A DNA stretch of 64,000 bases from Myoxocephalus aenaeus (taxonomy: Eukaryota > Chordata > Actinopteri > Perciformes > Cottidae): the NCBI GenBank assembly GCA_038501785.1, contig JBAMJR010000071.1:128501-192500 (forward strand). Direction: 5' to 3'. Numbering within the stretch: the stretch's first letter is position 1; each line of letters opens with the position of its first letter. The notes under the pieces are model-generated. The model did not search any database. It saw nothing but the letters and a program-made list of their open reading frames with translations, and was not told the origin of the DNA. Positions 37,265-50,740 of this stretch are shown here, piece after piece. A program made the position numbers and the translations under genes.

Positions 37265-37369
37265 TTAGATTTGACGTTTCCCTTGAGGCAGCATGCCTCT
37301 CTTGGACGCTGGAGGTTTGATTCTCTCGGCCTCTCCGGCCTTCACTTTGTTGATGGTTTCTTTGTCTGA
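37265..37369 (-). CDS. Candidate terminal coding exon of an unidentified gene
   Basis: Read on the minus strand, TTGTTCTCCAG is followed by an open frame SDKETINKVKAGEAERIKP and continues PASKRGMLPQGKRQI to a TAA (37265-37267). The 35 codons have the look of real coding sequence (Lys/Glu-rich start, basic tail), begin right at a good acceptor site and are in phase 0. The 3' UTR would run left into the minisatellite, whose units supply AATAAA on this strand. No family is recognised. A partner exon may be the one at 40206-40388. It could still be a chance frame. Confidence 0.4.
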   Translation of the reverse strand, partial: SDKETINKVKAGEAERIKPPASKRGMLPQGKRQI

Positions 37370-38120
37370 CTGGAGAACAAAGCATAGACTTAATACAGAC
37401 TGCATGGAGGGTTCTGCCTCCAGGACTCCTCTCTTGTTGTCTTTCTGCATTCATCTGACCACAACACGGTCCTAATGAGTCATTCAGATGCAGAATAACT
37501 CGATATTCCCTTTAAAAGTTCATCTCAAGGAATGCGGTTCCACGAAAATAGCCCAAAGCAATCTGTCACAGAATTCTATCTTTCTACAGAAAATGTAAAT
37601 AAACTACATGAAATCTAATAAATGAGAATTCAAAATCATTAACAGCCGCAGACGTGATGTATTACAAAGCCTTAACCTTTATTTAACGTCCCTTTTTGCA
37701 GCCGATAAAAGCCCCAAATATGCGCGCTCGTTTGGCTGCAGCCATTAAACACAGAACTGAAACCGTTAACCGGCATCACATGTCTGTTTGTCGCATGTTG
37801 TGTTTGTCATGGATACAGGACAGTGTGCCGTTATGAGGCACATTGTTTCACCTTACAACCTGTTTATTAAAAACCATAATATCTCTCTTTCAGTTGGCTG
37901 CAGCAGCATCACAGCTCCATGTCGCAATCAGAACCTTTGGGCCTTTTAAAGGAGTTCTCTCACATATAAAATACCCGAAGAACTTAAATGGAGATCAATA
38001 AACCGTTCTGGGAGGTTGTTACTAAAGTTGTCTTCTAGCCTGCAGCAGAATACGATCTGCACTGTAAAAACTTTATTTAACGGCTGTGTGGTCTGAGACA
38101 CAGATATATGTGAACGTTAT
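37370..38120. other. Gene-free stretch
   Basis: Unique sequence with no feature beyond the acceptor side of the candidate exon. Confidence 0.4.
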
Positions 38121-38124
38121 GAGA

Positions 38125-38870
38125 GTAGAGAGAATGCAGCTTTAATATAGGAAGCATAGACTTCTATACAACCAGAGGAGTCGCCCCCTGGTGGTCAGGA
38201 GAGAGAATGCAGCTTTAATATAGGAAGCATAGACTTCTATACAACCAGAGGAGTCGCCCCCTGGTGGTCAGGAGAGAGAATGCAGCTTTAACACATGACG
38301 CATATACTTCTATACAACCAGAGGAGTTGCCTCATGGTGGTCAGTAGAGACAATGCAGCTTTAACACATGAAGCATAGACTTCTATACAACCAGAGGAGT
38401 CTCCCCCTGGTGGTCAGTAGAGAGAATGCAGCTTTAGCACATGAAGCATAGACTTCTATACAACCAGAGGAGTCGCCCCCTGGTGGACAGGAGAGAGAAT
38501 GCAGCTTTAACACATGACGCATATACTTCTATACAACCAGAGGCGTCGCCCCCTGGTGGTCAGTAGAGAGAATGCAGCTTTAGCACATGAAGCATAGACT
38601 TCTATACAACCAGAGGAGTCTCCCCCTGGTGGACAGGAGAGAGAATGCAGCTTTAGCACATGAAGCATAGACTTCTATACAACCAGAGGCGTCGCCCCCT
38701 GGTGGTCAGTAGAGAGAATGCAGCTTTAGCACATGAAGCATATACTTCTATACAACCAGAGGAGTCTCCCCCTGGTGCACAGGAGAGAGAATGCAGCTTT
38801 AACACATGAAGCATATACTTCTATACAACCAGAGGAGTCGTCCCCTGGTGGCCAGTAGAGAGAATGCAGG
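38125..38870 (-). repeat. 73-bp tandem array, 10 units, CTCF-like cores
   Basis: GCAG recurs at 38136, 38209, 38282, 38355, 38428, 38501, 38574, 38647, 38720, 38793 and 38866, always 73 bases apart. Between these lie ten cores of the type CGCCCCCTGGTGG or CTCCCCCTGGTGG; the third is degraded (GCCTCATGGTGG) and the ninth reads CCTGGTGCAC. The order CTTCTATACAACCAGAGGAG precedes each core. This is copy C of the element seen at 10-12 kb, without its outer parts. Confidence 0.88.
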
Positions 38871-40200
38871 TCGTTTATAGCCCACATGTCAGCTTTTACT
38901 CCTGATTGCATTCATTCTTCAAACATCATAAAAGTGGTTTTCGTTTGTTAAAATGATCAAAAGCATGAATCATAAACGTCTGTTTGCCTCAGAGGTCCAA
39001 TCCAAATCCAATTGAAAAATCCCGTCGGCTTTACGTCGAGGGAACCAGCGTCACGCTAAACGCTAACGTCGCAATCCAAGGGGGCGGGACTTAGCGTGAA
39101 CTTCTGACAGACAGCGTGACGCCGAGGCCCCATCGGCTCTTCGCACGCTGATACCAGATCCAATCCTTCCTCAGACAACGAAGCAGAGGAATCAATATAA
39201 CACATTCACGACACCTCATCGCAATCTCGCTCGATCAGCCCACGGCTCAGCCGCCGATCGCGAAGCGGATTTCACCTGTTCAGTTAAAACGGTCCAAGAA
39301 ACTGCTGTGTTGGCAGACAGAAATCCATAAGCACTAATTGGAGCCTGAATGTGGCGGGACGAGGGAAGCTTCTCTCGGCTCGTTTAAAGAGCCTCTTTGT
39401 CTTTGGCTCTCTGCAGCCTGTTGTCTCCACGCTCAGCCGCCATATCCTCCAGGCTTATTTACATTTTAATTCAGAGCTTTGATGAGCAACATTAGCATAC
39501 GCAGCAGCTCTTCGCCCTCTGCTCCGAGGATGGAGGAATAAAATGCACATTGAACCACAAACAAGTCCCTACCCGATGCAGACGCACACGGCGACCGTAT
39601 CCACAACCTGCATCGGCAGTGTGTATGAGAGAGAGATAGCAGCGGCTTCTCTCTTCTGCTCGGCTTGATAGTGCAACACTTGTGGACTTTTTTTTGAGGG
39701 GGGTGAGAGAATTGAACAGCTTGAATTGTAATCTGCTGTGACGCGTTGCAGGGTGTAGTGAGAAGAATGCGGCGGCAATACAGATGGATTCCATTCAGCT
39801 CGCTGTGTTTCACTGAGAGGAGGTTTGTTTCATCTGAGAGGAATCAGACTTAATGAGCTGAGGGTCTGGATGGAGTCTGTGAGGAGAGAGCTGCTTCCTG
39901 TAGGACTCAAGGGTCTTTTATTGTCATTTATGTATGTCGTACCCCAACACTCTAGCAGATCTACACATTACACGTTTAAACTGGTTGGGTTCTTTTCTTA
40001 GCAGCTACCATGAAGGTTCACCTGTAATTAGAGCACCCTATATGTTAAATGATTGACCACATTAGAGGTTAAACACAGGGATGCACGACAGACTTCAGCT
40101 GGAGCCGCTTTGTAACGCGTGACGATCAGAACAGAAACAGTCCAGCATTTATTTTATTTGCATCATAAGGAAAGTAAACAGTAGCAACAAAAACAATTCT
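38871..40200. other. Gene-free stretch, possibly with conserved non-coding sequence
   Basis: Unique, balanced-composition DNA. The part 39,300-39,500 (CACTAATTGGAGCCTGAATG; CATTTTAATTCAGAGC) looks more like a conserved non-coding element than a repeat, but this cannot be tested by eye. No convincing exon was found. Confidence 0.3.
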
Positions 40201-40205
40201 CAGTG

Positions 40206-40388
40206 CATATAACAGACTTACTGACGTTCTGGGTCGGTTCTCCTCCGAGGAGAAGAAGGTTCTGGACTCTGTTCTGGCCCAAGAGCTGAGTCCAGCTCTC
40301 CCTGGAGGCCTCCCTGCACCGCCTCTCCTCACCAGTAGGGGGCGGGCGAGCACTGCCTTGCTTGTTGGTGTTGGTGTTGACACACTCG
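40206..40388 (-). CDS. Candidate internal exon, unidentified
   Basis: On the minus strand, one frame is GC-rich at third positions over about 55 codons: CVNTNTNKQGSARPPPTGEE, then RRCREASRESWTQLLGQ and NRVQNLLLLGGEPTQNV. It ends in CGTCA followed by GTAAGT, a strong donor at 40205. The acceptor side is unclear (near 40388-40395). It could belong with the candidate terminal exon at 37265, but nothing links them except strand and order. Confidence 0.25.
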
Positions 40389-40706
40389 CAAACAGGTTTC
40401 TCTATTGAGGATATTGAAGATGTTAGATATACTATAATGTTTGTATGTTTTCTGATAGCATGATCACATGAATGGGACCTTGAACTACTCTTTATGAAGC
40501 TCATACTGATGCAGATTTCTATATTTTTATTCTGACTGAAATAATACATTTAAAGGACTGTGCAGCTTTGCTCTCTTTCCATTAGTTTTTAATGCTGCTG
40601 CCATTACAATGTATATCTTACCAAAAGGTTACTCATTTTTTGTAAGATATTATAAGATGTGTTTTTTCCTACGTAAGTGCAGCAACACACGTAAATAAAA
40701 AATCAT

Positions 40707-41003
40707 GGAATACTTAGTTATGTTTATTAAAGATGATGAAATACTTAGTTATGTTTATTAAAGATGGTGAAATACTTAGTTTATTAAAGATGGTGAAATA
40801 TTTAGTTATGTTTATTAAAGATGATGAATATTTAGTTATGTTTATTAAAGATGATGAAATACTTAGTTATGTTTATTAAAGATGATGAAATGCTTAGTTA
40901 TGTTTATTAAAGATGATGAAATGCTTAGTTATGTTTATTAAAGATGATGAATATTTAGTTATGTTTATTAAAGATGATGAATATTTAGTTATGTTTAATA
41001 AAA
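40707..41003 (+). repeat. 31-bp minisatellite
   Basis: Units TACTTAGTTATGTTTATTAA plus AGATGATGAAA recur every 31 bases from 40711 on, about ten units, some shortened (TGAATATTTAG variants). Confidence 0.9.
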
Positions 41004-42455
41004 GACATGTAACTGTATTGTCTCTGACACAGTTCAGATCAAAAGCCTTCATTCTGTCAGGAAACATTTGGGGAGAAACATCCGTCTCTTCAGATGAATG
41101 GAGAAGACGACCTCCGTCTCCTCCAACAGGCCTGCAGCAGAGCGAGTGATGGACGACGCCGTAAGCAGCAGAGGAATGCATGCTGGGAGATCGCACCATC
41201 TCTCTCGTATGCATCATTCCATCAACGGAGGGGATGTGAAGCTAAAAGAGACATTTCCTGTTGTCAGATGACGGTTTAAAGGTGCGTTCAGGTTGTTGAG
41301 CACCAGCAGACGATGGAGGAAGTGATGCGTGTTCTGCTTTAGTCTGCGAGTCCTCATCCGGTCCTCCGGCTGCATGGAGATCTCAGAACAGCCATGTTTC
41401 AGCTCCGAGTCACCGACATGCAGAAGGGTTTCTCAGCTAACAATCTTCTGTTTTCCAACAGTGAGCCGTAACACCAATGATGCCAACACATGACCCACCA
41501 ACAGTATTTCACATGTAAATATTCATATCCATTAATGATAGAGACTTATGATGGTTTTTCTAGAGCGGCCACGGTTTTAAACAGCAGTTATTCTGTTTAA
41601 TTGAGAATTACATCGTTTATACAAATGTTTGTTTGAGAGGCTGCTGAGACTTCCTGGTCTTTTTTTCTACTTCTGTCAGTTAAATGTGTATTAATTTAGA
41701 TATATTAACATTATACATAGATGCAGAAGTGAAGGTTGTCGACAATAAAGTTTATTTTTACAAAAATATGATAATAATAAAAATACAGATGAAAAGATGA
41801 TATGAATAGTTAAAAATACAAACAGCATTTATTCAATATATATATAAAACATTCACCACTTGACTTAAAAGCAGCTACAAGACCAACAACCTTTAATTAT
41901 CTTTGAATATATCTTTATTCCAGGTAAATATACACAGGCATGCACATCTGCATTTTCCTATACACACAAATCCACCCACGAGTCCTTGATATATAAAACA
42001 TAATTGTCCACTCTGTCAGAAAGTTCTTTACCCTGACAATCATAGTCAAAATGCAGCTGTCTCAACTTCCTGGTCTTAATAAATGTCAAATAAAATAGTT
42101 AAATAAACAACTCAAATGAGAGATTACCCGTTTAATGTCAGCTGGAAAGATGAAATACATATTCCTGGAACACGTGCTGTACTTTCATCTGTCGCTCTGA
42201 CAGCCGGGCTGAGGCAACAGAGCTCACTCATCTGAGAGGAGAATCTACAGCGACGGTTCTGAGAGATGAAAGTCTGAGGTCGGCTTCAAGGCTTAACGTC
42301 CTCCAGTTAGATACCGCAACTTTGAGCTTTTCCCTTGTACTCAAAAACTTCTTCACAAGTGAGAGCAGTTCAAAGACTTTGAGCCGTTTCACGTCAGCCA
42401 TGAACGTAAAGGTTCAGGCGACAAAGCGGCTCGGTACGATTAGAGGAAAGCACCG
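41004..42455. other. Gene-free stretch
   Basis: AT-rich in its right half. No exon with support was found. Confidence 0.4.
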
Positions 42456-42467
42456 TTTTGTCTCGTA

Positions 42468-43700
42468 ATACAATTGTCAGGTGTGGGGTAAGGAGAGAGG
42501 ACCCAAACGCCAAAGCAATGGTTCAAAAAGTAAATTCACACAAACAAAACAAAACTCAGGCTTCCAAAAACAGGAAGGAGGAACGCACAAACAAAAGAGT
42601 ACCGTACTTTTCGGGTTATAAGCCGCTCCTACGGCTGATCAGTGTCCCCGCTGTAGCAAGCTAGTAGCGCTGCTAGCTAGCGCTGCTAGTAGCGCTGCTA
42701 GTTGGCGCTGCTAGATAGCGCTTCTGCTGCTACCGGCCACTGCTGCTGCTACTGCCCGCGTCCCCTCTGCCCAAGTCGGGTGTCGAGCCTGGTCCCGCTA
42801 CCGTCGGTGGTTTTCAGGGAGCTAGCGGAAGTTAGCGGGGAAGTGACGGAGCGCTAGCAGGAGCCCCAGCTGGCTACAGCGGGGAGCTAACGGGGACACT
42901 GACCGAAGGTAGTAGCGGCTCGTAACCCGAAAAGTACGGTAATCCCAGGAGGCAAAAACCAGGAGCAAAAACAGGCATAAAACAGTTACACTCAGGACAT
43001 CAGCCGGGGACCAACAGTACAACCCAACAAGAGCATGTAATGGAAATTTAATTAACCTTATCAATCTCCTTTAGAGAAAACAAATGCGATGTGAAACACT
43101 TAAATGTCTTTAAGTATTTATTAAACAGAAACTTGGAATAATTCAATTGAATGGCAGAGCTCGTCACCACAGATGGCTCGGAGGTCTGACCAGGAAAAAT
43201 AGTTCAACATGAGTTTTATACATCAACAATTATTATTGAAATGTTTGCCCCTTCCCCCCTCCCCCCCACTCCTCCTCAGTGTCCTCCTTCCCTCCAGACA
43301 AGCCTTGATGCTGTCTGGAGGATGTTGTTTGGCTGCGGCCCTGAGAGCAAGAGTGAGAGCACAGAAAGAAAACAAAAAGAACAAAAAACAATACCGAAAT
43401 CAACCTGTTATTGCTTCACCCGGATGGCGCTGATGAGACTGGGTCAAGATGAACTGAACTCTCCTCTCAGAGTTCAGCTACACATTTAAGAATAAAGCAC
43501 TTATGATAAATTTCCACCACAGAGGACAGGCGACAAACAGGGTTTAAATACAAGAGGAGGGTAACGAGGAACAGGTGGAAACAATGAGGGCAGCACAAGT
43601 GAAGGGAATACACAATCAGGGAACAGGGCAGACGGACAATCACAGGGGAGGAAGTGCAGAAACACAGAGGACACACAAGACAAGGACTTCACAATAAAAC
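42468..43700. repeat. Relic of a dispersed element interrupted by a small transposon
   Basis: The part 42,470-42,599 and the part from 42,942 on (AATCCCAGGAGGCAAAAACC, AGGAGCAAAAACAGGC) share an A-rich, CAAAAACAGG-type composition and are separated by the inserted element at 42600-42941. The segment 43,560-43,625 matches the relic at 3.85 kb (ACAGGTGGAAACAATGAGGG). Class and exact limits are unknown. Confidence 0.4.
42600..42941 (+). mobile_element. Short TA-flanked inverted-repeat transposon (MITE), copy 1
   Basis: Starts TACCGTACTTTTCGGGTTAT and ends AACCCGAAAAGTACGGTA, so the ends are long inverted repeats. The outermost TA on each side may be a TA target duplication. The interior has GCTGCTAGTAGCGCTGCTAG tandem words. 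No protein is encoded. The same element lies in reverse orientation inside a chordin intron at 53183-53529. Confidence 0.85.
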
Positions 43701-44670
43701 AAGACACCGAACAAACCAACATCATGACAACGATGTTTGTTTCAAAAATATTGTTCAAAGCAGGTGTAACGTAAACTGCATTTTTGCCAGAATCCACATT
43801 TTTAACAGCTATCCCCCATTAACGTATGTCATCTCATCCACGTGACAGAACACGGTTTTGTTACCTGGCACAAGTAGGTTGTTGGTTCATACAACAATGG
43901 AGCTGATAAAGTGCAACATTTCCTTTTATTTCTTATTGTATTTTACTCTATTTAAATTATATTTACATGTGGGGTTTTGCTCGTTTTTCCATATTTTTCC
44001 ATTTCATGTGTTCATGTTGAATAAACTCGCCTTTTCTGGACGTTGCTGGGGAGCTGCAGTCCTTTTCAAAATAAAAGCTTCCTTCAATCTAACCCCCTGA
44101 AGTCAGACGTCAGACGAGAGAAGCTGATGGAAGGGGTTTGAGTAAAGGAGAAGTTTTACAAAAGGGAGAAAGTCCAAAACAAAACTTTTGTCCTCTGTAA
44201 TACGAAGTGTTTCCCCTCCGTTTCTATCACACAACATGAAGCGTTCAGCGCTTTCCTTTCATGTGAAACCCCAGAGGAGAGGTGAGTTTCCACCAAAACA
44301 CTACTGTCAGAATCCTTTTCACATGATATCAATAAATAAAATATAAAACCACTTTGTTCAACGCTTTTTCCTCGATATTCTCCCATGATGCACCTGAATC
44401 TGATTGCGAATACATGAGCGGCTTAAAGGTCAGACAACTGGCAAGGATGAGAGAAAAAAAAACCTGCTCATAGAATGTCTGTGCAGTCGCTGCTGTCCTG
44501 CCCTTGAGCAAGGCGTTGAACGCTGCAAACGTGCCGGTGGAGCTCGGAGCTGAGGGAAAGTTCAGTGGCCGAAATAACGGTTTAACACCGTTATGACCCC
44601 ATAAAAGCTGCTGCAGCTGCAGCGATGGGACGAAACTAAAGAGCCATTTTATGATGCTATATACATATAT
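43701..44670. other. Gene-free stretch
   Basis: No supported feature. Confidence 0.4.
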
Positions 44671-44677
44671 AAAGGGC

Positions 44678-44679
<2 letters not shown>

Positions 44680-44722
<43 letters not shown>
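44680..44722 (+). repeat. (TG)n microsatellite
   Basis: About 42 bases of TG. Confidence 0.9.
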
Positions 44723-46013
<1,291 letters not shown>

Positions 46014-46239
46014 ATTTCCCGCAGTACCTTTCAAACTGTGCTGACTTTTCTTTTTTTTGCTGACATGTGCTTTATTGTCGGCGCTTTCAAAAATATAAAA
46101 ATGAAAAATTGCCAACAAGACTTACAAGAGCTGAAACGTATTCGTCAGGGACCTCGCCCACTCTTTTCTTGCTCACACACACTAACCTTGTTCCTCTATC
46201 GCGGTCATTGGCAGAATGCGTTCCCTCACCCCTTACCAT

Positions 46240-46559
46240 TAACCTTAACCATCAAAACTAAATGCCTGACCCCAGACCCTGACCCTAACTTAAACCTAAC
46301 TCTAACCTGAACCTTAAAACCAGGTATCAGCCCTTCAAACGGGCCTTTGAAGGTCCGTCTCAAAGCAAGGCGCCGGCCAAAATGTCCTCATTTCCCCAAA
46401 ATGTCCAAGAACCCTGCAATTCAAGATTCAAGATTCAAGGTATTTTTTTATTATTGTCATATGCACAGATAACAGGCAGTTATTCTGTAAAATGAAAAGA
46501 ATATTTTGCTGGGTCCTCCTAACACAGAATTACAATCGGTCCTCACTAAGAAGCTGTAT

Positions 46560-46625
<66 letters not shown>

Positions 46626-46830
46626 TTTCAATGACATAACATAGACTTGCATTGATTCCCCTACCCTAAATATAGCCGCTAGGATCAACTTTAAATCGAC
46701 CTCACGTGACCTAAAATGTAATTTATAAGTTATGGGGACCTTCTTGTTGTCCCCATAAGGAAGGCGAGTCCCCACAATGTGACTGTGTGAATAGACATAT
46801 GTCCCCACATGGTGGTAAAACAGGTACACA
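46240..46830 (+). repeat. Fish dispersed repeat with central (CA)n
   Basis: Contains CCCTGACCCTAACTTAAACC, GGCCTTTGAAGGTCCGTC, CGGCCAAAATGTCCTCA, GGTCCTCACTAAG, (CA)n at 46562-46620, then ATAACATAGACTTGCATTG and GGGGACCTTCTTGTTGTCCC. This is a widespread fish repeat; related relics are at 9.9 and 10.8 kb. Confidence 0.55.
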
Positions 46831-48110
46831 AACAAACTGTATTCCCCAGTTTCTCTCCGCAGTGTAAAACATAAATAAAGATGAATCCCAGGAACACAAC
46901 AGACCCACCGTCTCTCCTCCCCCTCATCTCCCAAACCAACCTTTCCTCTGAACCCCTCTCTGAACCATCTGCATTATTCTCACTGTGGCTGTTTGTTGTT
47001 TTTACTTTAAACACAACAACACTGATCTGCGTCAAAATATGTCACGTCGACAAACTTTCTTCCAAAACACAGAGCAGTTATTTGAGGCTCCACATTTTGA
47101 AAAAATACTATTAATTATATACTATTAATATTTTCATTACTGTAAATTATACACAATAAATGTAGGTTGTCTTTATGTTGTGTATTGATGCAGCCTAAAT
47201 ATACATGGGGGGGGGGGGGGAGCTATTTTCAGATCTAAAAAAGTCACCCTGAAGACCCAAAAAGTGAAATAAAACTATCTCCAATAATAATGTTGTTGTT
47301 TTAATTAACAGTGGGGGTTTTGAAGCTCGTTTGTCAACGAGTTTCAAATTAAGCTCTAAAAATAATCCATTGGGCCACACGCTTTTGCGTTATATAAAGA
47401 CATAGATGCTTCTATCGTGTTTGGCAGCGGCTAGTTAGCTTAGCTTAGCATAAAGACTGGAAGCGGGGGGAAACGTAACAGTGAATAAACATCTAACCCG
47501 ACTTCACAGGAACAGTGTTGTGGGATCACATTTATTCAGAGAGTGCAGTTAGTGACAGTGTGGGCTCCAAGATACGCGAGACTTATTAGACTTAGGACTC
47601 CAGTGATTTTACTTTCTTACTTTTTTGCATCCAAAATATAATCATGATGTCGGACGGAGAGCAAAAAACAAACTGAGAATCAAAGAAAAGTACACCAAGT
47701 CCAAAAGTCCATGTGGAATAAAACTGAGTTTTTTAACCACAAAGAAGAACAGGGACATCTCTGGTTTTAATTGAGATGATAAACAATAACAATAACCTGT
47801 TTCCTATCAGCGGCGGAGTGAGCAGACATGTCTGGAGGTGTCTCTGAGGAACAGCAGCGTGTTCGTCCGCACGGCGAGAACCAACACAATAATGAAAAAC
47901 TAAATGTGCAGACGCAGCGCTCGGGCTGGTACGCATGTCATGCTGGAGCTCGGCATGCTTGACCTTTGACCCCGCCTCTCCCCGCTGGCCTGATGATGAC
48001 TTTCCAACACGACACACACACTTACACACACACACACCGAGGTCAAAAGGTGCCGTCAGAAGCGCCGTCAACCAGCTGGATTTTAGGAGGTGTAGTAGCG
48101 GGTTTTGGCC
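46831..48110. other. Gene-free stretch with a dispersed repeat near 47400-47530
   Basis: A 12-base G run lies at 47209-47220. The text GCTAGTTAGCTTAGCTTAGC followed by ATAAAGACTGGAAGC near 47430 is a familiar fish dispersed repeat. No exon was found. Confidence 0.4.
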
Positions 48111-48121
48111 AGCAGAGTGCA

Positions 48122-48124
48122 GTG

Positions 48125-48159
<35 letters not shown>

Positions 48160-48270
48160 GTGTGTGTTGGAAATAATTCTGCTTGCCCTTTTGCAATGTG
48201 TGTGTTCCTGATTCAGGAGTTTGTGCACGTGTGCATCAGTGAATGTGTGTTTATGTTTCAATCTGTCTGC

Positions 48271-48328
<58 letters not shown>

Positions 48329-48330
48329 GG
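48122..48330 (+). repeat. (TG)n microsatellites
   Basis: TG runs at 48126-48158 and 48274-48325. Confidence 0.9.
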
Positions 48331-48379
48331 GAGGTATGTGAGGGACAAAATCTCAGACATGTGATGATGGTCTGAGGAG

Positions 48380-48690
48380 AAAGGAAAGGAAACAAGAGGA
48401 GAGGAGAAGAGAGGAGAGGGAAAGATGGGCCGGGAAGGAAAGGACAGAAAGGAAAGGACAGGAAAGGAAAAGACAGGAAAGGACAGAAAGGAAAGGAAAG
48501 GACAGAAAGGAAAGGACAGAAAGGAAAGGACAGAAAGGAAAAGACAGAAAGGAAAAGACAGGAAAGGACAGGAAATGACAGAAAGGAAAGGAAAAGAAAG
48601 GAAAAGACAGGAGAGGAAAAGACAAGACGAAAGGAAAAGAAAGAAAGAAAAGAAAAGAGGTGGGGAAGGAAAGGATACATAGCGTGAAAA
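48380..48690 (+). repeat. GGAAAGGACAGAAA-type purine repeat
   Basis: Irregular tandem words GGAAAGGACA and GAAAGGAAAG over 300 bases, almost without pyrimidines except single C. Long frames on both strands here are translations of the repeat. Confidence 0.9.
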
Positions 48691-48869
48691 GAGGAAGTGA
48701 GGGGACCAAACTAGGTGACGAGGAAGTGAGGAGGTCAGAGAAAGAAACAACAAAGAGCGTCAGACGATGAAGCTGAAGGATGAAGAGCGTGAAGAGGAGA
48801 AGAAAGAGAAACACAGAGGGAGAAACTACAAAGATGACATGAATGAAAACCCACAAACTCACTCTTTTT

Positions 48870-49277
48870 TTTTTTAACCAGCAAACATCTTTTTTTATTT
48901 TGTCTCCACGTCATTCAATAAATACAAAAAAACAAACAAAATACAAACCAGCTTCATATTCATAAACAACACCGATAGAAAAATAAGAAAATATGACTTA
49001 TTTCCGAAGCACGGAGAGGCGGCGAGATCCACGGGAGGCGAAAGGCAAAGCTCGCGTTAGTGAGTGAGCACGACAGTGGGAGAGCGATGAAATGACGAGC
49101 GGGGATCAAATCTGACAGCCAATCACAGCTGGGGGCGGGCCTAAGGGAAACCCCGTTTCCAGGTTGTGTTTTTTTAACGGTTTTTAAATCGATGCTTTGC
49201 CGCCCTGGACGTTAATCGTGTTTCTGTATTGCTGATTATTCATATTCTTTACTGGTAAAAAAAACACACACACACAT

Positions 49278-49319
<42 letters not shown>

Positions 49320-49738
49320 ACACACACACACACTCACACATATGTAGGCAACACGATCCTTTCCATGGCTGTACTTCAAGAAGAAGCCCTGTCGATGACA
49401 TCATCTTAACACATCTTTCCCCTCAAAGCGAAGCTGAGAATCCCATTGAACAGGTGTTATATTTGTACATATATATATACATATATTTATGAATATAAAT
49501 ATATGTATATACCTTGTTGTCCTGTTGAGCTGTTTTCAAAAACAAAAACAAAAGAAACAGAGCAAAAAGAGAGAAGGCTTGTGTCTGGTTGGTCCTTGGC
49601 TGAGAGTCTCTGGAGGGTTTTTAATGCGTCTCCGTCTCTCTGTTCATTACAATCCGACCCAGTGTGCAGCTCTGGGTTTGGGGTCCGTCGGGGAGGAGGG
49701 GGGGGGGGGGTGGTTTGGTGTTTTGGGTCTGAACCAGA
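48870..49738 (-). other. chrd: Likely chordin 3' UTR
   Basis: Lies directly after the chordin stop codon. A canonical AATAAA on the minus strand is at 48894-48899 (TTTATT on plus) and would end the transcript near 48,870-48,885. The stretch contains an interrupted (CA)n run at 49267-49340 and a G run at 49698-49710. The true cleavage site is inferred. Confidence 0.5.
49265..49340 (+). repeat. (CA)n microsatellite in chordin 3' UTR
   Basis: CA runs with CTCA interruptions. Confidence 0.9.
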
Positions 49739-49803
49739 TCAGTGTCCCCAGCTCCGTCTTTTGTCCGGAGCCTTCATCGTCACGTCGTCTTCCTCTTTGG
49801 ATT
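49739..49803 (-). CDS. chrd: chordin exon o (C-terminal tail and stop)
   Basis: Encodes ESKEEDDVTMKAPDKRRSWG then H and TGA at 49739-49741. Phase 1 start matches the previous donor; acceptor TCTCCACAG. An acidic then basic tail after the last vWC module is usual for fish chordin. Confidence 0.85.
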
Positions 49804-50485
49804 CTGTGGAGAAACAGAAAGAAAAAAAAAAAAATCGATTTAGGACCCAAGAATTCAGCGGCTTGGCCGACGCCATCTTGTTTTTTTTTTGCAACCGGTG
49901 AACAGGAAGTGACCATGTTTGGACTGAGGAGGAGCGATGTAGAGACCTGTCAATCACCTTGTAGCCCCGCCCTAAAGCGTCCCCTGCTTTATGGTCTGTT
50001 TGACTCTAAATGAGCATAATTTACTAAATGAACATCATGCTGTATTGAAGAAGACTTGAAACTAGAGATTGAGACATAAACTCATGTTTACAATGTTTAC
50101 TGAGGGAATACATCAAGAGAGAAGTCATTTATATAGACTTAATGCAATAATGTAACAAATAGTTCACTGATAAAAGCACTATTTACATTGTAAGGAACAC
50201 ACAAATAAGTGTTAAAAATCTTAATTTGAGTATATATTTTGCAGCCAAATAAAATATTTCACATGATATTCAACCTTTGTTTCTTTATAAAGAGTTTAAT
50301 ACTCAACTTCTTTCTTCACAGAGCTCGTTTAAAGACAATAAAGTAGTTTATGAATATGAGATATGAGTTCACCGTTAATTACAAGCCCTCCTCTGCATTA
50401 AGGAGGTTGGTTTAAGACGTTTTGCATCTTCACAGCTACATTTAGTTTGCATGCCCTCTGGCGCTCTCTGAGAATAATGCAGAAT

Positions 50486-50529
<44 letters not shown>

Positions 50530-50684
50530 TCACCGAGGCACTCGGGGCAGCACGCCGCCTCCCGCCGGGCGATGCCGCTGCAGGTCAGCACCGCGCACTG
50601 CTTCCTCTGGCACTTAGTCACACCGTGCTGTGAGGGAGGAGGAAGGTTTCGTATTGATATTAATGTATATATATATGTATATAC

Positions 50685-50740
<56 letters not shown>

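Noticed and set aside
39466..39813. 115-codon minus-strand frame
   Set aside because: No protein motif, no splice sites, composition like its non-coding surroundings.
40894..41217. Minus-strand frame LLEETEVVFSIHLKRR after a CTGCTGCAG
   Set aside because: Looks slightly exon-like, but it ends quickly in a stop, has no family match and its acceptor is weak; not listed as a gene.
48043..48862. Minus-strand frames of FLSFPFL-type text that look like membrane proteins
   Set aside because: Products of the GGAAAGGACA purine repeat; no splice or start context.
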